This document shows, one piece after another, positions 17,083 through 25,816 of a stretch of DNA of 64,000 nt. The stretch spans positions 1 to 64,000 of the forward strand of contig NZ_BAGJ01000078.1 in the NCBI RefSeq assembly GCF_000308775.1, written 5' to 3'. Position 1 is the stretch's first letter. Each line of letters begins with the position of its first letter. Both the position numbers and the translations under genes were made by a program. A model generated the notes under the pieces. That model saw only the letters and a program-made list of their open reading frames with translations, had not been told where the DNA came from and searched no databases. This stretch comes from Nocardia testacea NBRC 100365 (GTDB lineage Bacteria; Actinomycetota; Actinomycetes; Mycobacteriales; Mycobacteriaceae).

Positions 17083-17535
17083 AACCACCCTTTCGGTACA
17101 AGTTCTCGTCAGAGTATCAAATACCGGCGGCGGTCACTGCCCGCGGATCCACGCCTCACCAGGGCCGCCGAACGGATTCGAGAGTAGTCATCCGGACCGG
17201 ACGAGCAGTCCGGAAAGCGTGGATCCGACCGGGCTCCTCACCCGTACGCTGGACCGGCCCGAGCGGATGGACGTACGCGGGTCCCGACCACTTCATGCCC
17301 TCACCGGTGAGGAAGTGGCCCTCGGCGAACTCTCGGCCGGTCGGTCGATCCGTTCGAGGAAGCCGCGGATCGTGACCGCGTCGGCGGTCAGGCTGCGTCC
17401 GGCCACCGGAGGGCGCAGACCTGGCCACCGTCGGCGAGTACCGCGTTCGGGCCCGCTCCTGCTGCGGGATGACGGTGTAGCGGCGCAGGCTCTCTGGTTT
17501 TCGGTGCCAGGAGATTGCCATCGGCTCGCGGTCTG
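17083..17535. other. 453-bp gap with no recognisable gene
   Basis: It holds the upstream region of the acyl-CoA dehydrogenase gene and about 370 bp of unassigned sequence. Open frames here are rich in Arg/Pro/Ser, have no ribosome site and match nothing I know; a decayed gene cannot be excluded. No clear hairpin or repeat was seen. Confidence 0.5.
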
Positions 17536-18330
17536 TTACTTCCCCGACTGGATGGCGTGGGCTACGCGGGACATGACGGCCACTTGATGGACTCGGTCCT
17601 TGCTGAACTGTGTGGTGATATCCGCTCCAGCGTGTGAGGCCAGCGCCGATAGGGCGGATGGGCTGTAGGCACGCAACTCGCTGATGAGCCAGTCATGCGC
17701 CGTCGGGTAGCCCTGTGCGAGGGCTATGAGCGCGAAGAACAACGGCAGGCGCAGAGGCTGCACAATAGATGGACGGCGGAGCAAGTCGATGACGAGGAAT
17801 TTCTTGGCGACTCGGGTTGCTTCGGCGATCGTGGCGGAAGCCGCCTCGGGCGGTAGGTGGTGGAACGACTGGGCGAATACGACGAGGTCGTAAGCTTGAT
17901 CTGGTGCATTGATCGAGGTCGCATCCTCGACGCGCACGACCGCACGAGGTTGGGATCCGAGATCGCTGGCGACCATATCGTCTACCGATGCGGCATTGAT
18001 ATCGGTGACGGTCAACTCTGCGTCGGGGTGCTGTTCGAGCAGCGCGCGGGATAATCCGCCGTGCCCTGCGCCGAGCTCGAGGATTTTCGGGTGAGGGATA
18101 TCCGCTACTTGTTGCAACGCGAGTTGGGCGAACTTCTCGTTGTACCGCAACTTGGCGCTGATGTGGTCGAGTGACCGAACCACAGACCGTTTCACCCGGT
18201 CGTCGACGTCATCTCGGTCCAAGAACTCCAAGCGCTCGGTTTCGAACTGTCGGTCCAGCCAGGAGGCAGTTGGGCCGCCCCGAGGCAAGGAGTCGATCGT
18301 GTCGGCCGCCGGTACTCGATTCTCATGCAT
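17536..18330 (-). CDS. Class I SAM-dependent methyltransferase
   Basis: The 264-aa protein has SAM motif I ILELGAGHGGLS (about residues 84-95), an acidic residue ending strand 2 (TVTDIN) and a motif IV-like DLVVFAQSFHHLP. The substrate is unknown; the FHHLPPEAA type is common in small-molecule methyltransferases. Its start overlaps the end of the P450 gene by 8 bp, so it is translated from the same message and probably acts on the P450 product. Codon use is less GC-biased than in the neighbours. Confidence 0.88.
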   Translation of the reverse strand: MHENRVPAADTIDSLPRGGPTASWLDRQFETERLEFLDRDDVDDRVKRSVVRSLDHISAKLRYNEKFAQLALQQVADIPHPKILELGAGHGGLSRALLEQHPDAELTVTDINAASVDDMVASDLGSQPRAVVRVEDATSINAPDQAYDLVVFAQSFHHLPPEAASATIAEATRVAKKFLVIDLLRRPSIVQPLRLPLFFALIALAQGYPTAHDWLISELRAYSPSALSALASHAGADITTQFSKDRVHQVAVMSRVAHAIQSGK

Positions 18331-19756
18331 ATTGGCTGACTTCCTTTTCCGGATTTCCCCTCGGCGGTCGGCCGCTGAGGATCACACGGGCATTCGTGCA
18401 CACCAGGTGACCGCCGCCGTTGATCCGCAACGACAACTCCTCGGACTCCCCTTCGGCCGGGGATAGGGCGAACCGGCGGAGTGCCGTTGCCATGATCAGT
18501 ACCATCTCCACGACGGCGAGTCGCTGGCCCAGGCACACGCGGGGTCCGCCGCCGAACGGGAACCAGGCGAACCGGGGGATGGCATCGGTCGAGCCGTCGA
18601 GCCATCGGTCGGGCCGGAACTCATCGGGCGCGTCGAACCACCGTGGATCTCGCTGGGTGACACAAGGTGCCACCCATACCAAATGGCCTGGGCCGAACTC
18701 ATAACCACCGGCACTGAATGTGGAATTGACTCGATGGTTCAGTGCGCGCACTACCGGGTACACGCGCAACGTCTCCTTGACCACCGCTTCGGCAAGCTCG
18801 AGTGCACCCACATGCTCGTATCCGAGAGCGCCACCCGCCGTGGCTCGCTCAACCTCGTCGACCAACCGCTGTTGCAAATCCGGGCGTCGGCTCAACAGCG
18901 TCAACGCAATCCCCAACGTGTTGGCTGTCGTCTCGTATCCTGCGAGATACAGCGTGTAGATTTCATCGCGCAACTGTAGGTCGGTGAGAGGCTGCCCATC
19001 CTCGTCACGAGCGTCCAAGAGCATGTCGAGCATGTCCTTCCCGCTTCTGACCGCTTGTGTTTCACGTTCGGCCAGCCGTTGCTCCACAGCGGCCATGATG
19101 AGCCGATCCATGCGGGTCGAGGCGCTTTTCAGCCAGTGCCGCAACGGTGTCGGTACCCATACCGGGAGCTTCGAGCCAAGCGCGAATTCGAGCATGTTCA
19201 CCGTCAGCATCCGGTCGCTTGCGCGTTTGAGTCGTTCGGCCATCTCGTCGCCCAGGTCGGACCCCAGCAGCGTCTTCATGGCGATCCGACCCACGAGTTG
19301 TTCCATGTCCTGCTGCACATCCCGCGTTTGGTCGAGGCGCCAGCCCAGCACGAACTCCTCCGCGAAGCTGCCGATGACTTCGGCGTAGCCTTCGATCCAC
19401 CGCGAATGCATGCCTGGCTGAAGCGTGCGTCGCTGCCTCCTCCAGTAAGAGCCTTCGCTCAGGATCAGTCCTCTGTTTCCAGTGATCTCGGCATGCCTTG
19501 CGAAGGTTCCGTCTTGTCCCCGTCCAAGCGGCCCGTTGGCGCCCGCAGCGGCGAATACCGGCCCGACGTCGTCCGGGTGGAACAACACGACGACCCGGGT
19601 GGGGCCGAGTGACCACTCGGCCACGTCTCCGAACCGCCGATGCAGTGACGACAGAAACCCGAATTGATCTCGAGCGAAGGCTGCCAGGTCGCCGATGAGC
19701 GGTAAGGGGCGAGTACCCGGCGGCCGCTCCACGTCCCTATCGGCTCTCCGGGACAT
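18323..19756 (-). CDS. Cytochrome P450
   Basis: The 477-aa protein has the I-helix motif LAGYETTAN, the K-helix ETLR (KETLRVYP), a PERF-like DEFRPDRW and the heme loop FPFGGGPRVCLGQ with the thiolate cysteine at about residue 408. The proline-rich start (ERPPGTRPLPLIGD) and length fit class II-like soluble bacterial P450s related to fatty-acid or terpenoid hydroxylases. The ATG at 19756 is preceded by GGGGGTG. It is coupled to the downstream methyltransferase. No ferredoxin or reductase lies nearby. GC is visibly lower than in flanking genes, suggesting acquisition. Confidence 0.93.
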   Translation of the reverse strand: MSRRADRDVERPPGTRPLPLIGDLAAFARDQFGFLSSLHRRFGDVAEWSLGPTRVVVLFHPDDVGPVFAAAGANGPLGRGQDGTFARHAEITGNRGLILSEGSYWRRQRRTLQPGMHSRWIEGYAEVIGSFAEEFVLGWRLDQTRDVQQDMEQLVGRIAMKTLLGSDLGDEMAERLKRASDRMLTVNMLEFALGSKLPVWVPTPLRHWLKSASTRMDRLIMAAVEQRLAERETQAVRSGKDMLDMLLDARDEDGQPLTDLQLRDEIYTLYLAGYETTANTLGIALTLLSRRPDLQQRLVDEVERATAGGALGYEHVGALELAEAVVKETLRVYPVVRALNHRVNSTFSAGGYEFGPGHLVWVAPCVTQRDPRWFDAPDEFRPDRWLDGSTDAIPRFAWFPFGGGPRVCLGQRLAVVEMVLIMATALRRFALSPAEGESEELSLRINGGGHLVCTNARVILSGRPPRGNPEKEVSQYA

Positions 19757-20067
19757 AAGCGCACCCCCGCTCCGCAAGCGAAGGCAAGGCTACCCTCACT
19801 GACTCGTTGCTCACAAGGTCAGCACTTTAGCCGTGAGCTGACCGGTTTCCCATCTGTGGATATTCGCGGGCGGCGTCTGCACCGCAGGCGACAGCCCAAC
19901 CCAGGGATGGGAGCGCAACCGATATCGCCGCCCCGACGCTGCCGGTGGCCGTGCCGGTCGGATGACCGGCCCCCCGGGGTGGCGGGACCCGTCGTCGGAG
20001 CAGCGACCGGCGCGCGCCACCGATGGAGGGCTCCGTCGGTGGCGCGCCGGTTCTCATGCGGTGCGGG
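19757..20067. other. Gap between the P450 and cysNC genes
   Basis: The left part should hold the P450 promoter (for example AT-rich sequence near 19790-19860). The right part holds the cysNC terminator hairpin described separately. I see no coding sequence. Confidence 0.5.
20013..20046 (-). terminator. Terminator-like hairpin after cysNC
   Basis: CGCGCCACCGA (20013-20023) pairs with TCGGTGGCGCG (20036-20046), and the pairing extends outward with one bulge. It sits about 20 bp beyond the cysNC stop codon. No U-run, as is common in this type of genome. Confidence 0.6.
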
Positions 20068-21906
20068 TCAGGCGCTCTCCTCCCGGGCGAGCAGCGCCAG
20101 GATCGCGGCGGCCATCGCGGCCGGATCGCCGTCCTCGGGGCGCAGCACCAGCGCCGGTGCGGTCGGGGCCTCGTAGGGATCGTCGATACCGGTGAAACCA
20201 CGGACCTCCCCGGCCCGGGCCTTCGCGTAGAGACCCTTGGGGTCGCGCGCCTCGCACACCTCCAGCGGGGTGTCCACGAAGACCTCGACGAAGGGAATTC
20301 CCGCCGTGGCGTGGGTGTCTCGCGCCCGTTCGCGATCGGCCCGGTAGGGACTGATGAGCGAGACGATGGCGACGGTCCCGGATTCGGCGAACAGCCGGGC
20401 CACTTCGCCCACCCGGCGGATGTTCTCGGTGCGGTCGGCCGCGCCGAAACCCAGATCCGAGTTGAGACCGTGGCGCAGATTGTCGCCGTCGAGCAGGAAC
20501 GCCGGCCGCCCCGCGGCCACCAGGCGGCGCTCGAGCTCCACCGCCACCGACGATTTCCCGGACCCGGACAGTCCGGTGAGCCAGACGGTCAGTCCCCGGG
20601 TCGCGCGCTCGGACCGCTCCACCGCGCTCGCGTGCCACACCACCCGGGAGGAGGGCAGGCTCGGCCCGGTGATCATGCCGGCGCCCACGGTATCGCCGGT
20701 GGTGTCGTCGACCAGCAGGAAACTGCCCGTGGTGCGGTTGCGGCGATACGGGTCGAATTGCAGCGGCTGCCGGGTGCGCAACTGCACCCGGCCGATCTCG
20801 TTGAGCGCCAGCGCGCTTGCGTTCTCGTCCCGGTGCAGCGTGTTCACATCGAGGCGGTAGTCCAGCGAGCGGATCTGCGCGGGCACACTGCGGGTGGTGT
20901 GGCGGACGGTATAGGACGCGCCGGGGCGCAACTGGGCCTCGTCGCTGAACCAGCACACCATGGTGTCCACATCACGGCCGGCCTGCGGGCGGTTGGCCGG
21001 CCGGCAGAGCATATCGCCGCGGCCGATATCGAGTTGATCGGCGAGGGCGACCGTCACCGCCTGCGGGGGGAACGCCTGCTCGAGCGGTACCCCGCCGGGA
21101 CCCCAGATCCCGGTGACCGTGGTGGTGAGACCCGAGGGCAGCACGGTGATCTCGTCACCGGCCGACCAGACGCCGCTGGCGACGGTGCCCGCATAGCCGC
21201 GGAAATCCGGTGTGTGACTGCGGATCACATACTGCACCGGCAGTCGCGCGTCGATGAGATTGCGGTCCGAGGCGATATGCACCTCTTCGAGGTGATGCAG
21301 CAACGGGGTGCCCTCGTACCAGTCCATGGTGGCGCTGCGGTGCACGATATTGTCGCCGTGCAGGGCCGACATCGGGATGAAGGTGAGATCCGCGATCTGC
21401 AGCCGGGAGGCGAAACCGGCGAATTCCTCCCGGATCTCGGCGAACCGCTGCGCCGAATAACCCACCAGGTCCATCTTGTTCACACACAGCACCAGGTGCG
21501 GGACGCCCAGCAGCGAGGCCAGGAAGGCGTGCCGCCGCGTCTGCTCGACCACCCCGTGCCGGGCGTCGACCAGGATGAGCGCAAGATCGGCGGTGGAGGC
21601 GCCGGTGACCATATTGCGGGTGTACTGCACATGCCCCGGGGTATCGGCGATGATGAATTTGCGCCGCGGGGTGGCGAAATACCGGTGCGCGACATCGATG
21701 GTGATGCCCTGTTCCCGTTCGGCACGCAGTCCGTCGGTGAGCAGCGCGAGATCGGGGTAGTCCTGGCCACGCTCCCGGCTGGTGCGTTCCACCGCGTCGA
21801 GCTGGTCGGTGAACAGGGTCTTGGAGTCGAAAAGGAGCCGTCCGATCAGCGTGGACTTACCGTCGTCGACGCTGCCCGCGGTGGCCAGGCGCAGCAGGGT
21901 GCTCAT
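20068..21906 (-). CDS. cysNC: Bifunctional sulfate adenylyltransferase large subunit / APS kinase
   Basis: The 612-aa fusion has an EF-Tu-like GTPase domain (P-loop GSVDDGKST at 11-19, DTPGH at 88-92, NKMD at 143-146). After beta-barrel domains comes a C-terminal APS kinase domain with P-loop GLSGSGKS at 445-452. With CysD it converts sulfate and ATP to APS, and the kinase domain makes PAPS, the donor for sulfotransferases and a route to cysteine. The start ATG shares one base with the cysD stop (TGATG), so the two are coupled. The fused form is usual in mycobacteria and Nocardia. Confidence 0.97.
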   Translation of the reverse strand: MSTLLRLATAGSVDDGKSTLIGRLLFDSKTLFTDQLDAVERTSRERGQDYPDLALLTDGLRAEREQGITIDVAHRYFATPRRKFIIADTPGHVQYTRNMVTGASTADLALILVDARHGVVEQTRRHAFLASLLGVPHLVLCVNKMDLVGYSAQRFAEIREEFAGFASRLQIADLTFIPMSALHGDNIVHRSATMDWYEGTPLLHHLEEVHIASDRNLIDARLPVQYVIRSHTPDFRGYAGTVASGVWSAGDEITVLPSGLTTTVTGIWGPGGVPLEQAFPPQAVTVALADQLDIGRGDMLCRPANRPQAGRDVDTMVCWFSDEAQLRPGASYTVRHTTRSVPAQIRSLDYRLDVNTLHRDENASALALNEIGRVQLRTRQPLQFDPYRRNRTTGSFLLVDDTTGDTVGAGMITGPSLPSSRVVWHASAVERSERATRGLTVWLTGLSGSGKSSVAVELERRLVAAGRPAFLLDGDNLRHGLNSDLGFGAADRTENIRRVGEVARLFAESGTVAIVSLISPYRADRERARDTHATAGIPFVEVFVDTPLEVCEARDPKGLYAKARAGEVRGFTGIDDPYEAPTAPALVLRPEDGDPAAMAAAILALLAREESA

Positions 21907-22838
21907 CAGAAGTAGCCCTCTCGTTTACGGTCTTCCATCCCGGCCTCGGAGATCCGGTCGTCGGCGCGGGTCGCGCCACGTTCGGTGACCCGCGCGGTCG
22001 CCACTTCCTCGACGACCTCGGCGGGGGTGGCGGCGGTCGATTCCACGCAGCCGGTGCAGGTGGCGTCGCCCACGGTGCGAAAGCGCACCAGCTCCTCCTG
22101 GGGTTCCTCGCCGTCGAGCAGGGTCAGGAACCTGGTGTGCGCCAGCAGCATGCCGTCGCGCTGGACGACCGGGCGGCGGTGCGCGTAGTACAGCGACGGC
22201 AGTTCGATACCTTCGCTCGCGATATAGGTCCAGATATCGAGTTCGGTCCAGTTGGACAGCGGGAACACCCGGATATGTTCACCGGGGCGGTGTTTGCCGT
22301 TGTAGAGGTTCCACAGTTCGGGTCGTTGCCGGCGGGGGTCCCACTGGCCGTACTCGTCGCGGAAGCTGAAGACCCGTTCCTTGGCGCGCGCCTTCTCCTC
22401 GTCGCGCCGGGCGCCGCCGAAGACGGCGTCGAACCGGCCCTCGCGCAGGGTGCGCAGCAGGGTGGCGGTCTGTAAGCGGTTGCGGCTGGCGCGGGGTCCG
22501 GTGTCCTCGGTGACCCGCCCGGCGTCGATATCGTCCTGGACCCGGCCGACGAGCAGGCGTAATCCGTACTTCGCGACGACGGCGTCTCGATAGTCGATCA
22601 CCTCGTCGAAATTGTGCCCGGTATCGATGTGCAGGATCGGGAACGGGACCGGGGCCGGCCAGAACGCCTTGGTGGCCAGATGCAGCATCACCACCGAATC
22701 CTTGCCGCCGGAGAACAGCAGGACGGGACGTTCGAAGGTGGCGGCCACCTCCCGGAGGATATGGACCGATTCGGCCTCGAGTGCGGCCTGATGCGAGAGC
22801 TCGTAGGTACTCGCCGCCGACTTCGTGTGCTGGCTCAC
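21906..22838 (-). CDS. cysD: Sulfate adenylyltransferase small subunit
   Basis: The 310-aa PP-loop ATP pyrophosphatase has SGGKDS at about residues 44-49, [11 protein letters not shown] and the C-terminal [17 protein letters not shown] typical of CysD. It forms the ATP sulfurylase with CysN. The GTG start at 22838 has no good ribosome site. On the coding strand TAGTTT lies 6 nt before the GTG, so the mRNA may be leaderless with that as the -10 box. A TAGAAC-type palindrome lies immediately upstream. The IclR gene ends 32 bp away on the same strand. Confidence 0.96.
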   Translation of the reverse strand: MSQHTKSAASTYELSHQAALEAESVHILREVAATFERPVLLFSGGKDSVVMLHLATKAFWPAPVPFPILHIDTGHNFDEVIDYRDAVVAKYGLRLLVGRVQDDIDAGRVTEDTGPRASRNRLQTATLLRTLREGRFDAVFGGARRDEEKARAKERVFSFRDEYGQWDPRRQRPELWNLYNGKHRPGEHIRVFPLSNWTELDIWTYIASEGIELPSLYYAHRRPVVQRDGMLLAHTRFLTLLDGEEPQEELVRFRTVGDATCTGCVESTAATPAEVVEEVATARVTERGATRADDRISEAGMEDRKREGYF

Positions 22839-22848
22839 GCCTAAAAAC

Positions 22849-22863
22849 TAGAACACGTTTCTA
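22849..22863. promoter_or_regulatory. KstR-like palindrome in the cysD promoter
   Basis: The 15-bp sequence TAGAACACGTTTCTA has perfect 5-bp arms (TAGAA/TTCTA) and nearly fits the KstR consensus TNNAACNNGTTNNA, with one extra base on the right. It lies 11 bp before the cysD start codon, where it would cover the promoter. It resembles the site at 23793 on the other side of the IclR gene. Confidence 0.55.
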
Positions 22864-22870
22864 TGCGCGG

Positions 22871-23782
22871 TCAACGGTTCACCGGATGCCGTCCGCCCGC
22901 CGCGGCGGTGACCGCGTCGGCGGCGGCCACGAGCGCGGCCCCTCGGCGGGCGATCTCCGCGCCGGTGATCGGTTTCCCGACGTACATGGTGAGCACCAGT
23001 TGCTGGCGGCCGTCCGCGTCGTAGGTCGGCGCGGCGAGCAGGCTCACCGGGTGCTCTTTGCGTGGCCGCAGGTCGGAGCCGAGATAGACCCGTTCGCCGA
23101 GGGTGCTGACCAGCTCGGCGACCGCGGTGCGCAGCTCCTCGGGCAGATCCTGCCCGGCCACTCCGGCGAGCAGTGAATACAACCGGCGGCCCGCGCCGGT
23201 CATGCTCTCCACCAGATAACCGCGTTCGCGGCATTCGGCCACGATATGGCGCAGCAGGGTCTCGTCCTGGTGCAGCGGGACGGTCGGCGCGGTGGCGCGC
23301 CAGGCGTCGAACGCGGCCTCGGTGTCCCAGAGCACGTACATGAGCCCGACCGGCGGGGCGAACCGATAGGTGGCCCCGACCTGCACCATTGCCGGTCCTG
23401 CGCTGTCCAGGACGCTGATCCGCTCGCCCACGACCGCCGAGGCGGTGCAGGTGGTGCCGTAGGCCGCGCTCAGTCGTTCCAGTTCGGGATGGGCGAGCGC
23501 GGCGATGGAGAAACTCTCCTGGGCCACCCGGCCCGCGGCGATCAGGGCCGGGCCCGGGCCGTATTCGCGGGTGCGCGGATCGCGGGTGAGATAGCCGGCC
23601 GCGGTGAGCTCGGTGAGGATGCCCAGGCAGGTGGGTTTGGCCAGGCCCAGGTCGCGGGCCATTTCGGAGAGTCCGGTGCGGCGGCCGCGCCGGGCGACGA
23701 CATAGTCGATCACCTGGATCACGCGCTGGGTCGGAGCGGACCGGCGCCCGACTTCGCGTACCTCCGAAACCTCTGCCGTCAT
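22871..23782 (-). CDS. IclR-family regulator between the PAPS and sulfotransferase operons
   Basis: The 303-aa protein has an N-terminal winged helix (RTGLSEMARDLGLAKPTCLGIL, LTAAGYLTRDPRTREYGPG) and a C-terminal GAF-like IclR effector domain. The ATG at 23782 is preceded by AGGAG. It is divergent from the DUF1214 operon and followed within 32 bp by cysD. Palindromes flank it on both sides, and it may bind one or more of them, although two look more like KstR sites. The ligand is unknown. Confidence 0.88.
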   Translation of the reverse strand: MTAEVSEVREVGRRSAPTQRVIQVIDYVVARRGRRTGLSEMARDLGLAKPTCLGILTELTAAGYLTRDPRTREYGPGPALIAAGRVAQESFSIAALAHPELERLSAAYGTTCTASAVVGERISVLDSAGPAMVQVGATYRFAPPVGLMYVLWDTEAAFDAWRATAPTVPLHQDETLLRHIVAECRERGYLVESMTGAGRRLYSLLAGVAGQDLPEELRTAVAELVSTLGERVYLGSDLRPRKEHPVSLLAAPTYDADGRQQLVLTMYVGKPITGAEIARRGAALVAAADAVTAAAGGRHPVNR

Positions 23783-23792
23783 TGACCACTCC

Positions 23793-23806
23793 TAGAACAG
23801 GTTCTA
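23793..23806. promoter_or_regulatory. Perfect KstR-type operator
   Basis: TAGAACAGGTTCTA is a perfect palindrome with 6-bp arms and a 2-bp centre, and fits the published KstR consensus TNNAACNNGTTNNA exactly. It lies between the IclR start codon and the divergent DUF1214 operon. KstR represses cholesterol and steroid catabolic genes in mycobacteria and rhodococci. Confidence 0.7.
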
Positions 23807-23823
23807 ATCTTCTCGGTATCGCA

Positions 23824-23842
23824 ATGTACCAGGGCGGTACAT
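23824..23842. promoter_or_regulatory. Second palindrome in the same divergent promoter
   Basis: ATGTACC (23824-23830) and GGTACAT (23836-23842) are exact reverse complements around AGGGC, 21 bp before the GTG of the DUF1214 gene. It differs from the KstR-type site, so a second regulator, possibly the neighbouring IclR protein, is likely. Confidence 0.55.
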
Positions 23843-23863
23843 ATATGGAACACCGGGAGTATC

Positions 23864-25027
23864 GTGCTGACCCAGCCGTTCGCGGAATCGATCGCCGCCG
23901 CCGAGGAAATCATCAAGAGTGCCCCGCATATCCGCACCGCACAGGATCTCGCCGAGGGTTACGACTACCTCGCGGGGAGTATCCGCGCCGCCATCCAGAT
24001 GTCGTGGGCGTTCGAACGGGACTTCCCCTTCTTCGTCCAGTCCACCGGCCCCTACACCAAGATGGGCCTGGACAACCCCGACACCCTCTACTGGCACGCC
24101 AACCTGCGGCCCGACGCCGAATACGTGGTCACCGGCACCCGCGGCACCACCCGGGACCTGAGCTTCCAGGTACTCAACGGCAACTACTCGCCGACCGAGG
24201 TCCCCGGCGGGGAGACCGCCTTCGACGACCGCTCCATCGATATCGCCGCCGACGGCAGCTACGAACTGACCCTGGGCCCCGGCCCGGGCGGCCGCAACCA
24301 TATCCGGCTCGCCGCGGATTCCACCATGCTCGCGGTGCGGGAGGTCTACAGCGACTGGGCGAACGAGAAGGCCGGTACCGTCCGTATCAGCCGGGTCGAC
24401 ACCGTGGGCTCCGCCCCGCCCGCGATCACCTCCGACCTCATGGCGAAGCGTTACGAGGTCGCCGGCAAGATGCTGGTGTCCCGGCTGAAGACCTTCCTGG
24501 CCTTCCCCGAATGGTTCTATCTGAACCTGCCGGTCAACACCATGACCGAACCGCGGCGCACCCCGGGCGGGCTGTCCACCCAGTTCTCCTCGGTCGGTCA
24601 CTACGACCTCACCGACGACCAGGTGATGATCCTGACCGTGCCGAAGTCCGACGCCCCCTACCAGGGCTTCCAACTCGGCAGTATGTGGTACCTGTCGCTG
24701 GACTACATCAACCACCAGACCAGCCTCAATGCCGACCAGGCCGATGTCGACCCGGACGGGATGATCCGGCTGGTGATCAGTGAACGCGATCCGGGTCTGA
24801 TCAACTGGATCGAACGCACCGGCCACGATCGCGCCTACCTGCAGTTCCGCTGGCAGCGGCTGTCGCGCGAGATGACGCCGGCGGACGGGCCGACCGTGGA
24901 ACTGGTGTCCTTCGACGAACTGCCCGACCGGCTGCCCTATTACAAGGAATCGCGCATCTCCCCGCAGGACTGGAAGGCCCGGATCGCCGGACGCCAGGCC
25001 GCGGTGGCGGAGAGGATGCTCGGCTGA
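23864..25027 (+). CDS. DUF1214-domain protein, first gene of the sulfotransferase operon
   Basis: The 387-aa protein has no signal peptide. A C-terminal DUF1214 region contains LTVPKSDAPYQGFQLGSMWYL-like core motifs and DPDGMIRLVISERDPG. The biochemical role of DUF1214 is not known. Its GTG follows GGGAG and its stop overlaps the next start (TGATG). From memory, the order DUF1214-like protein, SDR, sulfotransferase-like protein resembles Rv3531c-Rv3530c-Rv3529c of Mycobacterium tuberculosis, beside the cholesterol regulon. This agrees with the KstR-type site upstream and suggests a role with steroid or lipid intermediates. Confidence 0.8.
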   Translation: MLTQPFAESIAAAEEIIKSAPHIRTAQDLAEGYDYLAGSIRAAIQMSWAFERDFPFFVQSTGPYTKMGLDNPDTLYWHANLRPDAEYVVTGTRGTTRDLSFQVLNGNYSPTEVPGGETAFDDRSIDIAADGSYELTLGPGPGGRNHIRLAADSTMLAVREVYSDWANEKAGTVRISRVDTVGSAPPAITSDLMAKRYEVAGKMLVSRLKTFLAFPEWFYLNLPVNTMTEPRRTPGGLSTQFSSVGHYDLTDDQVMILTVPKSDAPYQGFQLGSMWYLSLDYINHQTSLNADQADVDPDGMIRLVISERDPGLINWIERTGHDRAYLQFRWQRLSREMTPADGPTVELVSFDELPDRLPYYKESRISPQDWKARIAGRQAAVAERMLG

Positions 25028-25803
25028 TGCTGTTGCGGGACAAGGTCGTCGTCGTCTCCGGGATCGGCCCGGGGCTGGGGCAGGCGATCGCAGTGCAGAG
25101 CGCGAAGGCCGGCGCCGATGTGGTGCTGGTATCGCGCACCGAGAAGCGGCTGCGCAAGGTCGCGACCCAGATCGAGGAACTCGGCCGGCGCGCGCTGGTG
25201 GTGCCCACCGATATCACCGACGACGACGCCGCCCAGCATCTGGTGACCACCGCCCTGGCGGAGTTCGGCCGGGTCGACGCGCTGGTGAACAATGCCTTCG
25301 CCATGCCGCCGATGGTCGACCTCGCCGAGGTGGCCTTCGACGATCTGCGGAACAACCTGGAGACCAATGTCTTCGCCGCACTGCGGTTGACCCGCCTGTT
25401 CGCCCCCGCTCTCGCCGAGAGCCAGGGCTCGGTGGTGATGATCAATTCGGCGGTACTGCGGCACTCCCGCCAGCCCTACGGCCCCTACAAAATGGCCAAG
25501 ACCACGCTGCTGGCCCTCGCGCAGAGTCTGGCCACCGAACTGGGACCGCGCGGTATCCGGGTCAATTCGGTGGCCCCGGGCTGGATCTGGGCCGACACGC
25601 TGAAATGGTATTTCGACTATCTGGCCCAGCAACGCGGGGTGAGCGCGGACGATATCTACACCGAGACCGCCGCCGATATCGACCTGCGCCGGTTGCCCGA
25701 ACCCGACGAGATCGCCGACGCGGTCGTCTTCTTCGCCTCCGCGATGTCGCGGGCGATCACCGGCACCTGTCTCGACGTGAACTGCGGCGAATTCCACCAC
25801 TGA
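25027..25803 (+). CDS. Short-chain dehydrogenase/reductase
   Basis: The 258-aa protein has a variant cofactor loop SGIGPGLGQ (residues 11-19), the structural motif NNAF (88-91), catalytic S141 and Y154-x3-K158, and the C-terminal ITGTCLDVNCGE. The classical SDR triad is intact. Arg at the end of strand 2 (SRTEKR) suggests NADP(H), but this is not certain. It is the middle gene of a three-gene operon, coupled to the upstream gene and 13 bp before the sulfotransferase start. The substrate is probably a hydroxy or keto lipid, judged by context only. Confidence 0.92.
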   Translation: MLLRDKVVVVSGIGPGLGQAIAVQSAKAGADVVLVSRTEKRLRKVATQIEELGRRALVVPTDITDDDAAQHLVTTALAEFGRVDALVNNAFAMPPMVDLAEVAFDDLRNNLETNVFAALRLTRLFAPALAESQGSVVMINSAVLRHSRQPYGPYKMAKTTLLALAQSLATELGPRGIRVNSVAPGWIWADTLKWYFDYLAQQRGVSADDIYTETAADIDLRRLPEPDEIADAVVFFASAMSRAITGTCLDVNCGEFHH

Positions 25804-25816
25804 GGAGAAAAGAACA

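Noticed and set aside
17156..17535. Open frames of about 120 codons on both strands
   Set aside because: No ribosome site, no domain and a biased composition; recorded only as an unassigned gap.
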